This document shows, in pieces, positions 1-8,773 of a DNA stretch of 25,682 nt. The notes beneath the pieces were generated by a model. It was given only the letters and a program-made list of their open reading frames with translations, was not told where the DNA came from and ran no database searches. The stretch's first letter is position 1. Each line of letters starts with the position of its first letter. The translations under genes were made by a program, and so were the position numbers. This DNA comes from PALSA-1004 sp947474275 (GTDB lineage: Bacteria > Pseudomonadota > Gammaproteobacteria > Burkholderiales > SG8-41), in the NCBI GenBank assembly GCA_947474275.1, contig CANJHY010000055.1, positions 1 through 25,682 on the forward strand, read 5' to 3'.

Positions 1-1911
1 ATCGAATTCCGCGATTTGGGCGCGGCCGTCACTTTCGAGGACGCGCTCGCGCCGGGAGCACCGCAGTTGCACGCGAACGTTCCGGGCAACCTGTGCTTTG
101 AATGGGAAACGGGCGACGCCGCCGCGGTGGAGCAAGCGTTCGCCAAAGCGGCGCATGTGGCGCGCCTGAAGACGGTCACCACGCGAGTGGCGCCGAATCC
201 GATGGAGCCGCGCGCGTGCGTCGTTGGTTATGACGCGGCCAGCGAGAGCTACGATCTCTATACGCCATCGCAGGGCATGCTGATGCTGCGCAAGCAGTTG
301 TCAATGCTGACCGGCGTGCCGGAGGAGAAATTCCGCGTGCACACACGCGACGTCGGCGGCAGCTTCGGGCAGCGCAGCGGCGTTTACCCCGAGCACGGCG
401 CGCTGATGATAGCGGCGAAAAAGCTTGGGCGGCCCGTGAAATGGGTGAGTTCGCGGGCCGAAGGTTTCATGTCGGACGCGCACGGGCGCGGCATCGAGAT
501 GGCCGGCGAACTGGCGCTGGACCGCGATGGCAAGTTCCTCGCTGCCCGTTACGATTTCCTGTGCGACATGGGCGCTTACCTGACGCCGACCGGTTCGATC
601 AGCCATTTGCGCAATCCGGCAACTCTGATGACCGGCGTTTACAAGACGCCTGCGCTCTATGGCAGCTTCAAGGTGGTGCTGACGAACACGGTGCCGATAG
701 CAGCTTATCGCGGCGCGGGCCGTCCCGATATTGCGTATGTGGTCGAGCGTTTGGTCGATCGCGCTGCTGACGAGATGAAAATCGACCGCACCGAAATCAG
801 GCGGCGCAATTTCATTCCGCCTGAAGCATTCCCTTACAAGACGCCGACGTTGGGCGTATATGAACCTTCCGATTTTGCGGGCTGCATGCACCAGGCGCTC
901 AAGACCGCGGATTGGGCTGGTTTCGAAAAGCGGCGCGCGGCTGCGGCAAAACGCGGCAAGCTGCGCGGCTTGGGGCTCTCGACCATCATAGAAGCGACCG
1001 GCGCCGGCGTATTTCCCAAAGACCAGGTCGCCATCGAAGTGGATGCCGCCGGCAAATTGACCGTGTTCACCGTGAGCATGTCGTCGGGGCAGGGCCATGA
1101 GACGACTTTCACGTCGGTGGTCGCCGATACGCTGGGCCTGCCGCACGAAGCGGTGACTTTGCGGGAATGCGATCCTGGCCACCCCCTTGTCGGCAATCAC
1201 ACCGGTGGCTCGCGCTCGATGGCGGGTGTGGGCAGCGTATGTAAAATAGCCGCCGAGAAACTGATCGAGCAGGCGAAACCGCTGGCAGCCGAGGAGCTTG
1301 AACTCGAGCCCTCGCAAGTCGATTACGGCAAAGGCGCGTTCAGTTCACGCGACGGCGACAAGACCATCAGTTTCGAGCAGCTCGCGAAAAAACTCGCGGA
1401 CCGCCATCCGCACCCGATGAACACACTCGCTGAAGCAACGGTCGGCTCGACCTGGCCCAACGGCTGCCATATCGCCGAAGTCGAAATCGATCCGGACACC
1501 GGGGTGACGGAAATCGCGTCTTACGTGGCGGTCGACGACAGCGGCGTCATCATTAATCACCACATCGTCGAAGGCCAGGTGCACGGCGGCGTCACGCAGG
1601 GCGCCGGGCAGATGTTTTACGAACATGTCATCTACGATCGCGCCAGCGGCCAGCTGCAGACCGGCAGTTTCATGGATTACTGCATGCCGCGCGCCGGCTT
1701 TTTGCGTAATATCAAGGTCGGCGACCATCCGCTGCCGAGCAAGCTCAACGCCATCGGGGCGAAAGGCGTGGGAGAATCAGGCTGCACCGCTTCGTTGCCC
1801 GCAATCGCCAACGCCATGACCGATGCGTTGCGGCCGGCGGGCGTCGGGCATCTCGACATGCCGTACACGCCGAGCAAGGTTTGGCATTCCATCCAGGCAG
1901 CCAGGAAATAA
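1..1911 (+). CDS. Molybdenum hydroxylase large subunit, form II CoxL-like (partial)
   Basis: This is the molybdopterin-cytosine-dinucleotide-binding large subunit of a xanthine oxidase/CO dehydrogenase family enzyme. The reading frame is open from base 1, so the N-terminus lies outside the window. The loop at 703-723 reads AYRGAGR, the form II signature, and not the AYRCSFR of true CO dehydrogenases, so CO oxidation is unlikely. The motif VGGSFGQR lies near base 350. The conserved GVGE element near the C-terminus (Glu codon 1774-1776) supplies the usual catalytic glutamate. Known family members hydroxylate aldehydes, purines or N-heterocycles in the cytoplasm; the substrate here cannot be read from sequence. 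The FAD and 2Fe-2S subunit genes follow directly, giving the gene order large-medium-small instead of the cox order medium-small-large. Confidence 0.93.
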   Translation: MEFRDLGAAVTFEDALAPGAPQLHANVPGNLCFEWETGDAAAVEQAFAKAAHVARLKTVTTRVAPNPMEPRACVVGYDAASESYDLYTPSQGMLMLRKQLSMLTGVPEEKFRVHTRDVGGSFGQRSGVYPEHGALMIAAKKLGRPVKWVSSRAEGFMSDAHGRGIEMAGELALDRDGKFLAARYDFLCDMGAYLTPTGSISHLRNPATLMTGVYKTPALYGSFKVVLTNTVPIAAYRGAGRPDIAYVVERLVDRAADEMKIDRTEIRRRNFIPPEAFPYKTPTLGVYEPSDFAGCMHQALKTADWAGFEKRRAAAAKRGKLRGLGLSTIIEATGAGVFPKDQVAIEVDAAGKLTVFTVSMSSGQGHETTFTSVVADTLGLPHEAVTLRECDPGHPLVGNHTGGSRSMAGVGSVCKIAAEKLIEQAKPLAAEELELEPSQVDYGKGAFSSRDGDKTISFEQLAKKLADRHPHPMNTLAEATVGSTWPNGCHIAEVEIDPDTGVTEIASYVAVDDSGVIINHHIVEGQVHGGVTQGAGQMFYEHVIYDRASGQLQTGSFMDYCMPRAGFLRNIKVGDHPLPSKLNAIGAKGVGESGCTASLPAIANAMTDALRPAGVGHLDMPYTPSKVWHSIQAARK

Positions 1912-1920
1912 GGGAGTCGC

Positions 1921-2721
<801 letters not shown>

Positions 2722-2723
2722 CT

Positions 2724-2760
2724 CTGAATCCCGATTCCCGAATCCTGACTCCTGAATTCA
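2724..2760 (+). repeat. Degenerate short tandem repeat in a subunit spacer
   Basis: The spacer between the FAD and iron-sulfur subunit genes consists of several imperfect copies of an 8-9 base unit resembling TGAATCCCGA or TGACTCC. No Shine-Dalgarno sequence is evident before the ATG at 2766, so translation may depend on coupling. The repeat may simply be slippage-prone spacer DNA. Confidence 0.4.
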
Positions 2761-2765
2761 ATCCC

Positions 2766-3230
2766 ATGACAAAAATCGAACTGACCGTCAACGGTACCAA
2801 ACATTCGCGCGAAGTCGAAGACCGCGCTTTACTGGTGGATGTGCTGCGCGACCAACTCCAGCTTACCGGCACGCATATCGGCTGCGACACCAGCCAGTGC
2901 GGCTGCTGCACCGTCCACGTCAACGGGCGCGCGATCAAGTCGTGCACCATGCTGGCGGTGCAGGCGAGCGGCGCCGACATCGTCACCATCGAAGGCATGG
3001 CCAAGGGCGACAAGCTGCACCCGGTGCAGCAGGCGTTCACCGACTGCCACGCGCTGCAATGCGGTTTCTGCACGCCGGGGATGATCATGGCGATCAGCGC
3101 CTTCCTGAAAGACAATCCGCACCCGACCGATGAAGAGATTTATCACGGACTTGAAGGCAATCTGTGCCGCTGCACCGGCTACATCAATATCGTAAAAGCG
3201 GTGAAGCGCAGCGCCGAGTTGATGAAGTAA
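2766..3230 (+). CDS. Molybdenum hydroxylase 2Fe-2S small subunit (CoxS-like)
   Basis: This 154-residue protein carries the two [2Fe-2S] clusters of the molybdenum hydroxylase. The N-terminal plant-ferredoxin-like cluster is ligated by C40, C45, C48 and C60. The C-terminal four-helix cluster is ligated by C99, C102, C134 and C136, within the typical CGFCTPGM and CRCTGY motifs. All eight cysteines are present, so the subunit should be functional. It is separated from the FAD subunit by a 44-base spacer of loosely repeated GAATCCCG-like units without a clear ribosome binding site. It closes the three-gene operon; the next gene, a glutathione peroxidase, starts 29 bases later and may be read through. 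Confidence 0.95.
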   Translation: MTKIELTVNGTKHSREVEDRALLVDVLRDQLQLTGTHIGCDTSQCGCCTVHVNGRAIKSCTMLAVQASGADIVTIEGMAKGDKLHPVQQAFTDCHALQCGFCTPGMIMAISAFLKDNPHPTDEEIYHGLEGNLCRCTGYINIVKAVKRSAELMK

Positions 3231-3259
3231 CGAAGTTATCTTCCATCTGAAGAGCAGGC

Positions 3260-3820
3260 ATGAAGCTGAATCAATTATTGATCGGCACCCTGGCCTTGTT
3301 GTCGGGCGCCTGCGCGTTCGCCGCGCCCCAGGCGTGTAAACCGGTGCTCGATTACAGTTTCCCGGGGCTTTTGAACGGCAAGCCGCAATCGTTGTGCGAT
3401 TACGCGGGCAAAGTCGTGCTGGTGGTGAATACCGCGAGCCAGTGCGGCTACACGCCGCAATACGAAGGGCTGGAAGCTTTGTTCAAGCGCTACGAGAAGC
3501 GCGGCCTGGTCGTGGTGGGCTTTCCGTCAAACGATTTCGGCGGGCAGGAGCCGGGCAGCAACAAGGAAGTCGCGGAGTTCTGCCAGCTCAATTACGGCGT
3601 GAGTTTCCCCATGTTCGAGAAGACCGTGGTGAAGGGGGCCAAGGCCAATCCGTTTTATGCCGTGCTCGCGCAGCGCGGTGGTGGCGCGCCGAGCTGGAAT
3701 TTTCACAAATACCTGATCGACCGCAGCGGCAGCCGCGTGGTGGGTTTCGGCAGCAATACCGATCCCGGCGACGCCAAGCTCACGCGCGAAATCGAAAAGC
3801 TGCTCGCCGAGCGGCCCTAA
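3260..3820 (+). CDS. Exported glutathione peroxidase-family protein
   Basis: This 186-residue thiol peroxidase reduces hydroperoxides. A cleavable signal peptide is visible: a positive start, a hydrophobic run to about residue 19, then AFA before residue 22. This places the enzyme in the periplasm. The catalytic tetrad of the glutathione peroxidase fold is complete: C62 in the NTASQCGYT motif, Q96 in the FPSNDFGGQEPG motif, and W146 and N147 in the SWNFHKYL motif. Cysteine replaces selenocysteine, as in most bacterial homologues, which often use thioredoxin in place of glutathione. It lies just behind the molybdenum hydroxylase genes, which could be meaningful because such enzymes can release peroxide, but this is inference. 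Confidence 0.93.
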   Translation: MKLNQLLIGTLALLSGACAFAAPQACKPVLDYSFPGLLNGKPQSLCDYAGKVVLVVNTASQCGYTPQYEGLEALFKRYEKRGLVVVGFPSNDFGGQEPGSNKEVAEFCQLNYGVSFPMFEKTVVKGAKANPFYAVLAQRGGGAPSWNFHKYLIDRSGSRVVGFGSNTDPGDAKLTREIEKLLAERP

Positions 3821-3827
3821 AAACAAA

Positions 3828-3845
3828 ACCCGGCTTGCGCCGGGT
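3828..3845 (-). terminator. Rho-independent terminator of the 67-residue gene
   Basis: A perfect 7-base stem (ACCCGGC/GCCGGGT) with a 4-base loop lies between the convergent glutathione peroxidase gene and the small minus-strand gene. Read on the minus strand it is followed by a T-rich run (TTTGTTTTT), the layout of an intrinsic terminator. On the plus strand no T-run follows, so termination there would be weaker. Confidence 0.7.
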
Positions 3846-3929
3846 CTGCACTGCCGCGCGTTTTCGCGCGACCTTTACCGCCCCCTCAACTGCCAGCGCC
3901 GCAGCTTTGTTGTCGGCGCCGCGACCGTT

Positions 3930-4133
3930 TTAGTGGTTCTGGATCAACTGGCCGGAGTTGGCGCGCGTAAACAGGCGGCCGATACCCTTCATTGCCCACA
4001 TGATTCCGTTGCTGATTGCATCGGCATCACGCAACGCGTTGACTGCTACTGCACGTTGGATCGCGTTGACCGGCGCTAGTTTGACGCGGGCATAAAGGTC
4101 TGTTTTTGAAGCTTTTTCATCATATTTCGACAT
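3930..4133 (-). CDS. Hypothetical 67-residue protein
   Basis: I do not recognise a family. The start was set at 4133 because AAGGAG lies six bases before this ATG; an ATG two codons upstream would touch the ribosome binding site. The protein is basic with no signal peptide, and its middle (about residues 20-55) looks helical and alanine-rich, ending in a short hydrophobic-basic segment (GIMWAMKGIGRLFTR) that could be amphipathic. A terminator follows the gene at 3828-3845 and a promoter with a palindrome precedes it at 4221-4251. Together with the good ribosome binding site, this makes it a convincing real gene. It is divergent from the LysR gene, so it may be a direct regulatory target. Confidence 0.7.
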   Translation of the reverse strand: MSKYDEKASKTDLYARVKLAPVNAIQRAVAVNALRDADAISNGIMWAMKGIGRLFTRANSGQLIQNH

Positions 4134-4220
4134 AATCATCTCCTTGAGACTAAAGTTACTAAAAGTATTGCCAGAGTGGCCAATTCAGCTGTTCCGATGA
4201 ACACTGACAGCATAGTAGAC

Positions 4221-4249
4221 CTTATAAAGGCACAATTGTTGCATTGCAA
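4221..4249 (-). promoter_or_regulatory. Sigma-70-like promoter of the 67-residue gene
   Basis: Read on the minus strand, TTGCAA (4249-4244) and TATAAG (4226-4221) are separated by 17 bases, a good match to -35 and -10 boxes. The -35 box sits inside the palindrome at 4237-4251. The expected transcript leader is about 80 bases. Confidence 0.55.
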
Positions 4250-4251
4250 CA
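4237..4251. promoter_or_regulatory. Probable LysR-family operator palindrome
   Basis: TGTTGCATTGCAACA is a perfect palindrome with 6-base arms and a 3-base centre. It has the T-N11-A form bound by LysR-type regulators. It lies between the LysR gene and the divergent 67-residue gene, covering the -35 box of the latter and lying just before a TATATT box (4257-4262) facing the LysR gene. Confidence 0.55.
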
Positions 4252-4295
4252 CATGATATATTGTCACTCGTAGAGTTAGAAAAACTAATCTGAAT

Positions 4296-5252
4296 ATGAC
4301 AGAACGATTACCTCCGCTGAATGCGCTCAAGGCTTTCGAGTCGGCGGCGCGGCATTTGAGCTTCAAGCGCGCGGCCGCGGAACTGAGCGTGACGCCGGCA
4401 GCCATCAGCCACCAGATCAAGTCGCTGGAGGACTACCTGGGGATGCCGCTGTTCCGCCGCGTCAACCGCGGGCTCGCGCTGACGCCGGCCGCGCAGGCGG
4501 CGGTGCCCAAATTGAGCGAAGGGTTCGACACCCTGGCCGAAGCGGTCGCACGCATGCGACCGCGGCCTGACAGCGGGCAACTGACCGTGAGCGTCGCGCC
4601 GTCGTTCGCAGCGCGTTGGCTGATGCCGCGCCTGCACCGTTTTTTCGCGGCACAACCCGACCTCGACGTGCGCATCTCGGCGCGCACGCGGCTTATGAAC
4701 AAGCGCGGCGACGACAATGCGGTCGAACGCACGACGGTGGAAAACTGGCTCGAGGAATCCGACGTCGCAATCCTCTATGGCCACGGCGATTATCCCGGTT
4801 ATCGTGTCGACAAGCTGGTGGCGCTCACGCTGGCGCCCATCTGCAGTCCGCAGCTCGTGCAGGGCAAAAATCCGCTGCGGCGTCCTGAAGACCTGCAGCA
4901 CCACACGCTGGTGCACGACGATACCGGCACGCGTTACGATGGCGTTGCGTTCTGGGACGTCTGGCTCAAAGCCGCCGGTGTCGAGGGCGTCGATACCAAC
5001 CGCGGATCCCATTACAGTCAACCTGTATTGGCACTGGAAGCGGCGAGCGACGCGCTCGGCGTGGTGGCGACGTTTCCCGTGCTTGCGAGCGCGGAACTCA
5101 CGGTGGGGCGCCTGATCCTGCCGTTCGAACTGCACGTGCCGCTGCTATCCGCGTACTACCTGGTATGCGAGGAAAACGCAGTGCAGCGTCCCGCGGTGGC
5201 GTTGTTCCGCGACTGGCTGCTGGCAGAGGCCGCGCAGCAGGCGGCGTATTGA
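4296..5252 (+). CDS. LysR-family transcriptional regulator, GcvA-like
   Basis: This 318-residue regulator has an N-terminal winged helix-turn-helix (residues about 5-65; the motif LPPLNALKAFESAARHLSF and the recognition segment VTPAAISHQIKSLE are typical of the GcvA subgroup). An effector-binding periplasmic-binding-protein-like domain follows from about residue 95. It is divergent from the 67-residue gene and lies 73 bases upstream of the glutamine-synthetase-like gene in the same direction. It could control either, and the palindrome at 4237-4251 favours autoregulation and control of the small gene. Its inducer cannot be predicted. Confidence 0.92.
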   Translation: MTERLPPLNALKAFESAARHLSFKRAAAELSVTPAAISHQIKSLEDYLGMPLFRRVNRGLALTPAAQAAVPKLSEGFDTLAEAVARMRPRPDSGQLTVSVAPSFAARWLMPRLHRFFAAQPDLDVRISARTRLMNKRGDDNAVERTTVENWLEESDVAILYGHGDYPGYRVDKLVALTLAPICSPQLVQGKNPLRRPEDLQHHTLVHDDTGTRYDGVAFWDVWLKAAGVEGVDTNRGSHYSQPVLALEAASDALGVVATFPVLASAELTVGRLILPFELHVPLLSAYYLVCEENAVQRPAVALFRDWLLAEAAQQAAY

Positions 5253-5325
5253 TTTCGTAGCGGGTGGTTATCGGGCATAATATTTTTTCCGTCGCTCGCG
5301 GCGCGAAAAGCAGGAGGTAGCCAGC

Positions 5326-6693
5326 ATGCGTAAAGGCCGGTCGTCGAACCAGAAAATCATCGATCTCGTGCGCGCGTCGCCCGCCGCGCGCGTGAAAGTG
5401 GCCGTCACCGATATCGACGGCGTGCTGCGCGGAAAATACATCCACAAGGAAAAATTCCTGTCCGCAGTCGATGCGGGGTTCGGTTTTTGCAATGTCGTGT
5501 TCGGCTGGGACATGGGCGACCAGTGCTACGATAATGCGAAGTGGACGGGTTGGCACACCGGTTTTCCTGACGCGCTGGCGAAAATCGATCTCGACACTTA
5601 CCGCCGCGTGCCGTGGGACGACAACGTGCCGTTCTTTCTCGCTGATTTTGTCGACGGCAAGGACCAGCCGTCGCCGGTTTGTCCGCGCCAGTTATTGAAA
5701 AAAGTCCTCGCGCGTGGCGCGAAACAAGGCTTCAAGGTGCTGGCCGGCGTCGAATACGAGTGGTTCAATTTCCGCGAAACTTCGCAAAGCCTTGCCGCCA
5801 AGAATTTTACGCAGCCGGAAACCATCACGCCCGGCATGTTCGGCTACTCGCTGATCCGCGCCAGCCAGAACCAGCCGTTTTTCAAAGCACTGATGGAAGA
5901 GATGCCGCAGTTCGGCATTCCGATCGAGGGCTTGCATACCGAAACCGGCCCCGGCGTCTACGAAGCCGCGATCCTGTACTCGGAAGCGCTCGAGGCCGCC
6001 GACCGCGCGGTGCTGTTCAAGACCGCGGCCAAAGAAATCGGCCACCGCTTCGGCATCATGCCGAGCTTCATGGCGAAGTGGAACGCGCAGTACCCCGGTT
6101 GCAGCGGCCATGTGCATCAAAGCCTGTCGGACGGCAAAACGAATCTGTTTTACGACGCGAAATCGCCGCGCCGCATGAGCAAGCTTTTTGAGAGTTATCT
6201 CGCCGGGCAATTGCATTGCCTGCAGGACATCCAGGTGTTCTTCGCGCCGACCATCAACAGCTACAAGCGGCTGGTCGATGGTTTCTGGGCGCCGGTGAAA
6301 GCGACCTGGGGCATGGACAACCGCACTGCCAGCCTGCGCGTGATCGCGGGGTCGTCGAAGTCGACGCGCATTGAGACGCGCTGCCCCGGCGCCGACACAA
6401 ATGCCTATCTTGCGGTGGCAGCGTGCATAGCCGCCGGGCTCTATGGCATCGAAAAAGGCCTCAAGCTCACCACCGCGCCGCTCGAAGGTGACAGCGCAAA
6501 GGCGAGCCGCATACCGCGCCTGCCGCGCAACCTGATGGAAGCCACCGCGAATCTCAAAAAATCGAAAGTCGCGCGCGAACTCTTCGGCGAAGAGTTTGTC
6601 GATCATTACGTCAAGACGCGCGAATGGGAGTGGCGCCAGTTTCAGGATGCGGTCACCGACTGGGAATTGAAGCGCTACTTCGAAATCATCTGA
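5326..6693 (+). CDS. Glutamine synthetase-like gamma-glutamylamine ligase
   Basis: This 455-residue protein belongs to the glutamine synthetase fold and most resembles PuuA/IpuC/GlnA4-type ligases, which join glutamate to an amine at the expense of ATP. Metal and nucleotide signatures are present: GVEYEWF near residue 140, the GLHTETGPGVYEA stretch near 205, GCSGHVHQSL near 262, and an IETRCPGADTNAY segment near 350. The tyrosine adenylylation site of housekeeping GlnA is not seen; the C-terminal IPRLPRNLMEA stretch matches the unregulated ligases. AGGAGG eight bases before the ATG supports the start. The genes after it are an alcohol dehydrogenase, a gamma-glutamyl hydrolase and an aldehyde dehydrogenase. 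This suggests the substrate is an amino alcohol such as ethanolamine and not ammonia, but the substrate is inference. Confidence 0.9.
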   Translation: MRKGRSSNQKIIDLVRASPAARVKVAVTDIDGVLRGKYIHKEKFLSAVDAGFGFCNVVFGWDMGDQCYDNAKWTGWHTGFPDALAKIDLDTYRRVPWDDNVPFFLADFVDGKDQPSPVCPRQLLKKVLARGAKQGFKVLAGVEYEWFNFRETSQSLAAKNFTQPETITPGMFGYSLIRASQNQPFFKALMEEMPQFGIPIEGLHTETGPGVYEAAILYSEALEAADRAVLFKTAAKEIGHRFGIMPSFMAKWNAQYPGCSGHVHQSLSDGKTNLFYDAKSPRRMSKLFESYLAGQLHCLQDIQVFFAPTINSYKRLVDGFWAPVKATWGMDNRTASLRVIAGSSKSTRIETRCPGADTNAYLAVAACIAAGLYGIEKGLKLTTAPLEGDSAKASRIPRLPRNLMEATANLKKSKVARELFGEEFVDHYVKTREWEWRQFQDAVTDWELKRYFEII

Positions 6694-6705
6694 TCCGGAC
6701 TTTGC

Positions 6706-7854
6706 ATGGCAATCCATCGTTTCGCTTTTCCCACGGAAATCCATTTCGGCGCCGGCGCGCGCCGAGAAGCGGCGAAGTTTCTCGCCGCGCGTGGCTGCCG
6801 GCGTCCGTTGATAGTCACAGACAAAGGCATAGCTGCCTTGCCTTTGCTGGCCGAGTTCAAATCCACGCTTAACGGCCTCGCGGCGGAAGTCTTTGCGGGC
6901 GTCTGGGGCAACCCGGTCAAAAGCCAGGTCGATGCCGGCGTTGCCGCGTTCAAGCAGCACAAGGCCGACGCGGTGATAGGGTTCGGCGGCGGCGCCGCGC
7001 TCGACGTGGCCAAGGTCATCGCCCTGATGTCCAACCACCCGGGCAGCGTGCTCGAATATGCTTGGGACCATCCGCAAGTGCGTGCCATCGAGCAGGAGCT
7101 GCCATGTTTTATCGCCTTGCCGACGACCGCCGGCACCGGCAGCGAAGTCGGGCGCTCGAGCGTGATCTCGGACGACGCCACGCATATCAAGAAAATCATC
7201 TTCTCGGCGAAACTCCTGGCGAAAGCGGTGTTTGCCGACCCCGAACTGACGCTCGACCTGCCGGCGCATGTGACCGCGGCGACGGGCATGGACGCGCTCA
7301 CCCACAATGTCGAGTCGTACATAGCCAAGGGCTATCATCCGATGTGCGATGGCATCGCGCTCGAAGGCGTGCGCATCGCCGCGCGTGCGCTGCCGGTTGC
7401 GGTGCGCGAACCCAAAAATCTGCAGGCGCGCTCGGATATGTTGATGGCCTCTCTGATGGGCGCCGTCGCATTCCAGAAGGATCTCGGCGCCACCCATTCC
7501 TGCGCACATGCGCTGTCGACGGTCGCGGATCTGCATCACGGGCTAGCTAACGGCATCATGATCGACTACGTGATGCGCTTTAACCAGTCGGTGGAGCTGG
7601 AACGCTTCGCCATCATGGCCGAGGCGGTAGGTGTTGCGCGCGGCTCCAGGGAGGCGAGCGCGGATGCGTTTGTCGATTGGCTGACCGCGCTTAAATGCGA
7701 AGTCGGTATCCCGGCGAGACTTGGCGCCGTAAAAGTGTCTAAAGAACATCTGCCGAATTTGCTGGATGTCGCGGTCGACGATATCTGCCACCAGACCAAT
7801 CCGCGGCCGTGCACGCGCGGTGATTTCGAGCGTCTATTTACCGAAGCGATGTGA
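6706..7854 (+). CDS. Iron-containing (type III) alcohol dehydrogenase
   Basis: This 382-residue NAD(P)-dependent alcohol dehydrogenase belongs to the iron-activated family. The nucleotide-binding segment GFGGGAALDVAK lies at about 92-103, followed by LPTTAGTGSEVGR at 138-150. The metal ligands line up with those of FucO as D196, H200, H264 and H278, all present. It starts 12 bases after the ligase gene and its stop overlaps the hydrolase gene start (ATGTGA), indicating translational coupling. In this operon the likely role is oxidation of a gamma-glutamylated amino alcohol to the aldehyde; that assignment rests on context. Confidence 0.93.
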   Translation: MAIHRFAFPTEIHFGAGARREAAKFLAARGCRRPLIVTDKGIAALPLLAEFKSTLNGLAAEVFAGVWGNPVKSQVDAGVAAFKQHKADAVIGFGGGAALDVAKVIALMSNHPGSVLEYAWDHPQVRAIEQELPCFIALPTTAGTGSEVGRSSVISDDATHIKKIIFSAKLLAKAVFADPELTLDLPAHVTAATGMDALTHNVESYIAKGYHPMCDGIALEGVRIAARALPVAVREPKNLQARSDMLMASLMGAVAFQKDLGATHSCAHALSTVADLHHGLANGIMIDYVMRFNQSVELERFAIMAEAVGVARGSREASADAFVDWLTALKCEVGIPARLGAVKVSKEHLPNLLDVAVDDICHQTNPRPCTRGDFERLFTEAM

Positions 7855-8639
7855 GCATGCGCAAGCACACACTTAAAATCGGCGTTTCGGCGCGCTTTTT
7901 TCATCCCGAGCCATCGAGCATAGGCGTGCAGAGCAAGACCCTGCAGTATCTCGAGCAGTCGATGGCACACTGGGTGATGTCGCGCGACGTGCTCGTGTTC
8001 ATGATTCCGTCGGTCGACAAGGACGGCATCATTCATCGCAGCAATATCCGCCTCTCCGATTATGCGAAACACCTCGACGCGCTGGTGCTGCAGGGCGGAG
8101 CCGACCTCGCCCCCGAGACCTACGGCGAGGAGCCGCTGCAACCGGAATGGGCGGGCGACCGCGTGCGCGATATCTACGAAATGGAAGTGCTGCATGAGTT
8201 CATCGAGGCCGACAAGCCGGTGCTCGGCGTGTGCCGCGGCGCGCAGCTCATCAACGTGGCGTTCGGCGGCACGCTGCACCAGGACATCAACAGCCAGTTG
8301 CCGGGCACCATCGGGCACCGCGCGCTCAACGCATACGAGCAGAATTTTCACGAGATCAGCATCGAACCCGAATCCGGTCTCGCGCGGCTGTATCCCGACG
8401 CGCGCACCGGCAAGGTGAACTCCATACACCACCAGTCGATCAAGACGCTGGGGCGCGAACTCACTGTCGAAGCGTACTCGGAACCCGACCGCGTGATCGA
8501 AGCCATTCGCTGGCAGGGGCGCGGTTACGTGTTCGGCGTGCAGTGGCATCCAGAATTCCTGCATCCGTCGGATGAAACGGTGCTGAGCCCCGCGCCCATA
8601 CTCGAAGAATTTCTGAATGCCGTGCGTAAACGTGCATAA
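7851..8639 (+). CDS. Class I glutamine amidotransferase-like gamma-glutamyl hydrolase (PuuD-like)
   Basis: This 262-residue protein is of the peptidase C26 / PuuD family, which cleaves gamma-glutamyl amides such as gamma-glutamyl-GABA to glutamate and the free amino acid. The nucleophile is C128 in GVCRGAQL, and the other triad members are H233 and E235 in VQWHPEF; all are intact. The ATG at 7851 overlaps the dehydrogenase stop codon; a second ATG at 7857 is also possible. It is the release step expected of a gamma-glutamylated pathway. The next operon gene, an aldehyde dehydrogenase, is separated from it by a 134-base gap carrying a REP-like palindrome. Confidence 0.92.
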   Translation: MSMRKHTLKIGVSARFFHPEPSSIGVQSKTLQYLEQSMAHWVMSRDVLVFMIPSVDKDGIIHRSNIRLSDYAKHLDALVLQGGADLAPETYGEEPLQPEWAGDRVRDIYEMEVLHEFIEADKPVLGVCRGAQLINVAFGGTLHQDINSQLPGTIGHRALNAYEQNFHEISIEPESGLARLYPDARTGKVNSIHHQSIKTLGRELTVEAYSEPDRVIEAIRWQGRGYVFGVQWHPEFLHPSDETVLSPAPILEEFLNAVRKRA

Positions 8640-8655
8640 AGATCTTGCCGTTGCT

Positions 8656-8726
8656 CGTCATGCCCGCGCAGGCGGGCAACCAGAGGCATTTGGATGTCCT
8701 GGGTTCCCGCCTGCGCGGGAACGACG
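8656..8726. repeat. REP-like imperfect palindrome within the operon
   Basis: Two 28-base arms (8656-8683 and 8699-8726) are reverse complements with about four mismatches and are separated by 15 bases. The arms contain CCCGCGCAGGCGGG-type sequence, a pattern common as interspersed repeats in many proteobacterial genomes. It lies between the hydrolase and aldehyde dehydrogenase genes, where it could stabilise the upstream mRNA or partly terminate transcription. An apparent coding extension of the aldehyde dehydrogenase through this repeat is not real. Confidence 0.75.
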
Positions 8727-8773
8727 CAGTTAGTTTCAGGCTTCACTCAAAGCACACTGGAACAACCACAATC

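Noticed and set aside
301..1317. 338-residue open frame on the minus strand
   Set aside because: It is antisense to the molybdenum hydroxylase large subunit and has no family features.
5253..5325. Promoter for the glutamine-synthetase-like gene
   Set aside because: A TTGATT and a CATAAT box are present but 21 bases apart, too far for a confident call.
5692..7539. 615-residue open frame on the minus strand
   Set aside because: It lies opposite the well-supported ligase and alcohol dehydrogenase genes, has an arginine/histidine-rich composition typical of GC-rich shadow frames, and shows no recognisable domain.
8645..8773. 43-residue N-terminal extension of the aldehyde dehydrogenase
   Set aside because: The extension is translated REP-like palindrome, and aldehyde dehydrogenase similarity begins at the ATG at 8774.
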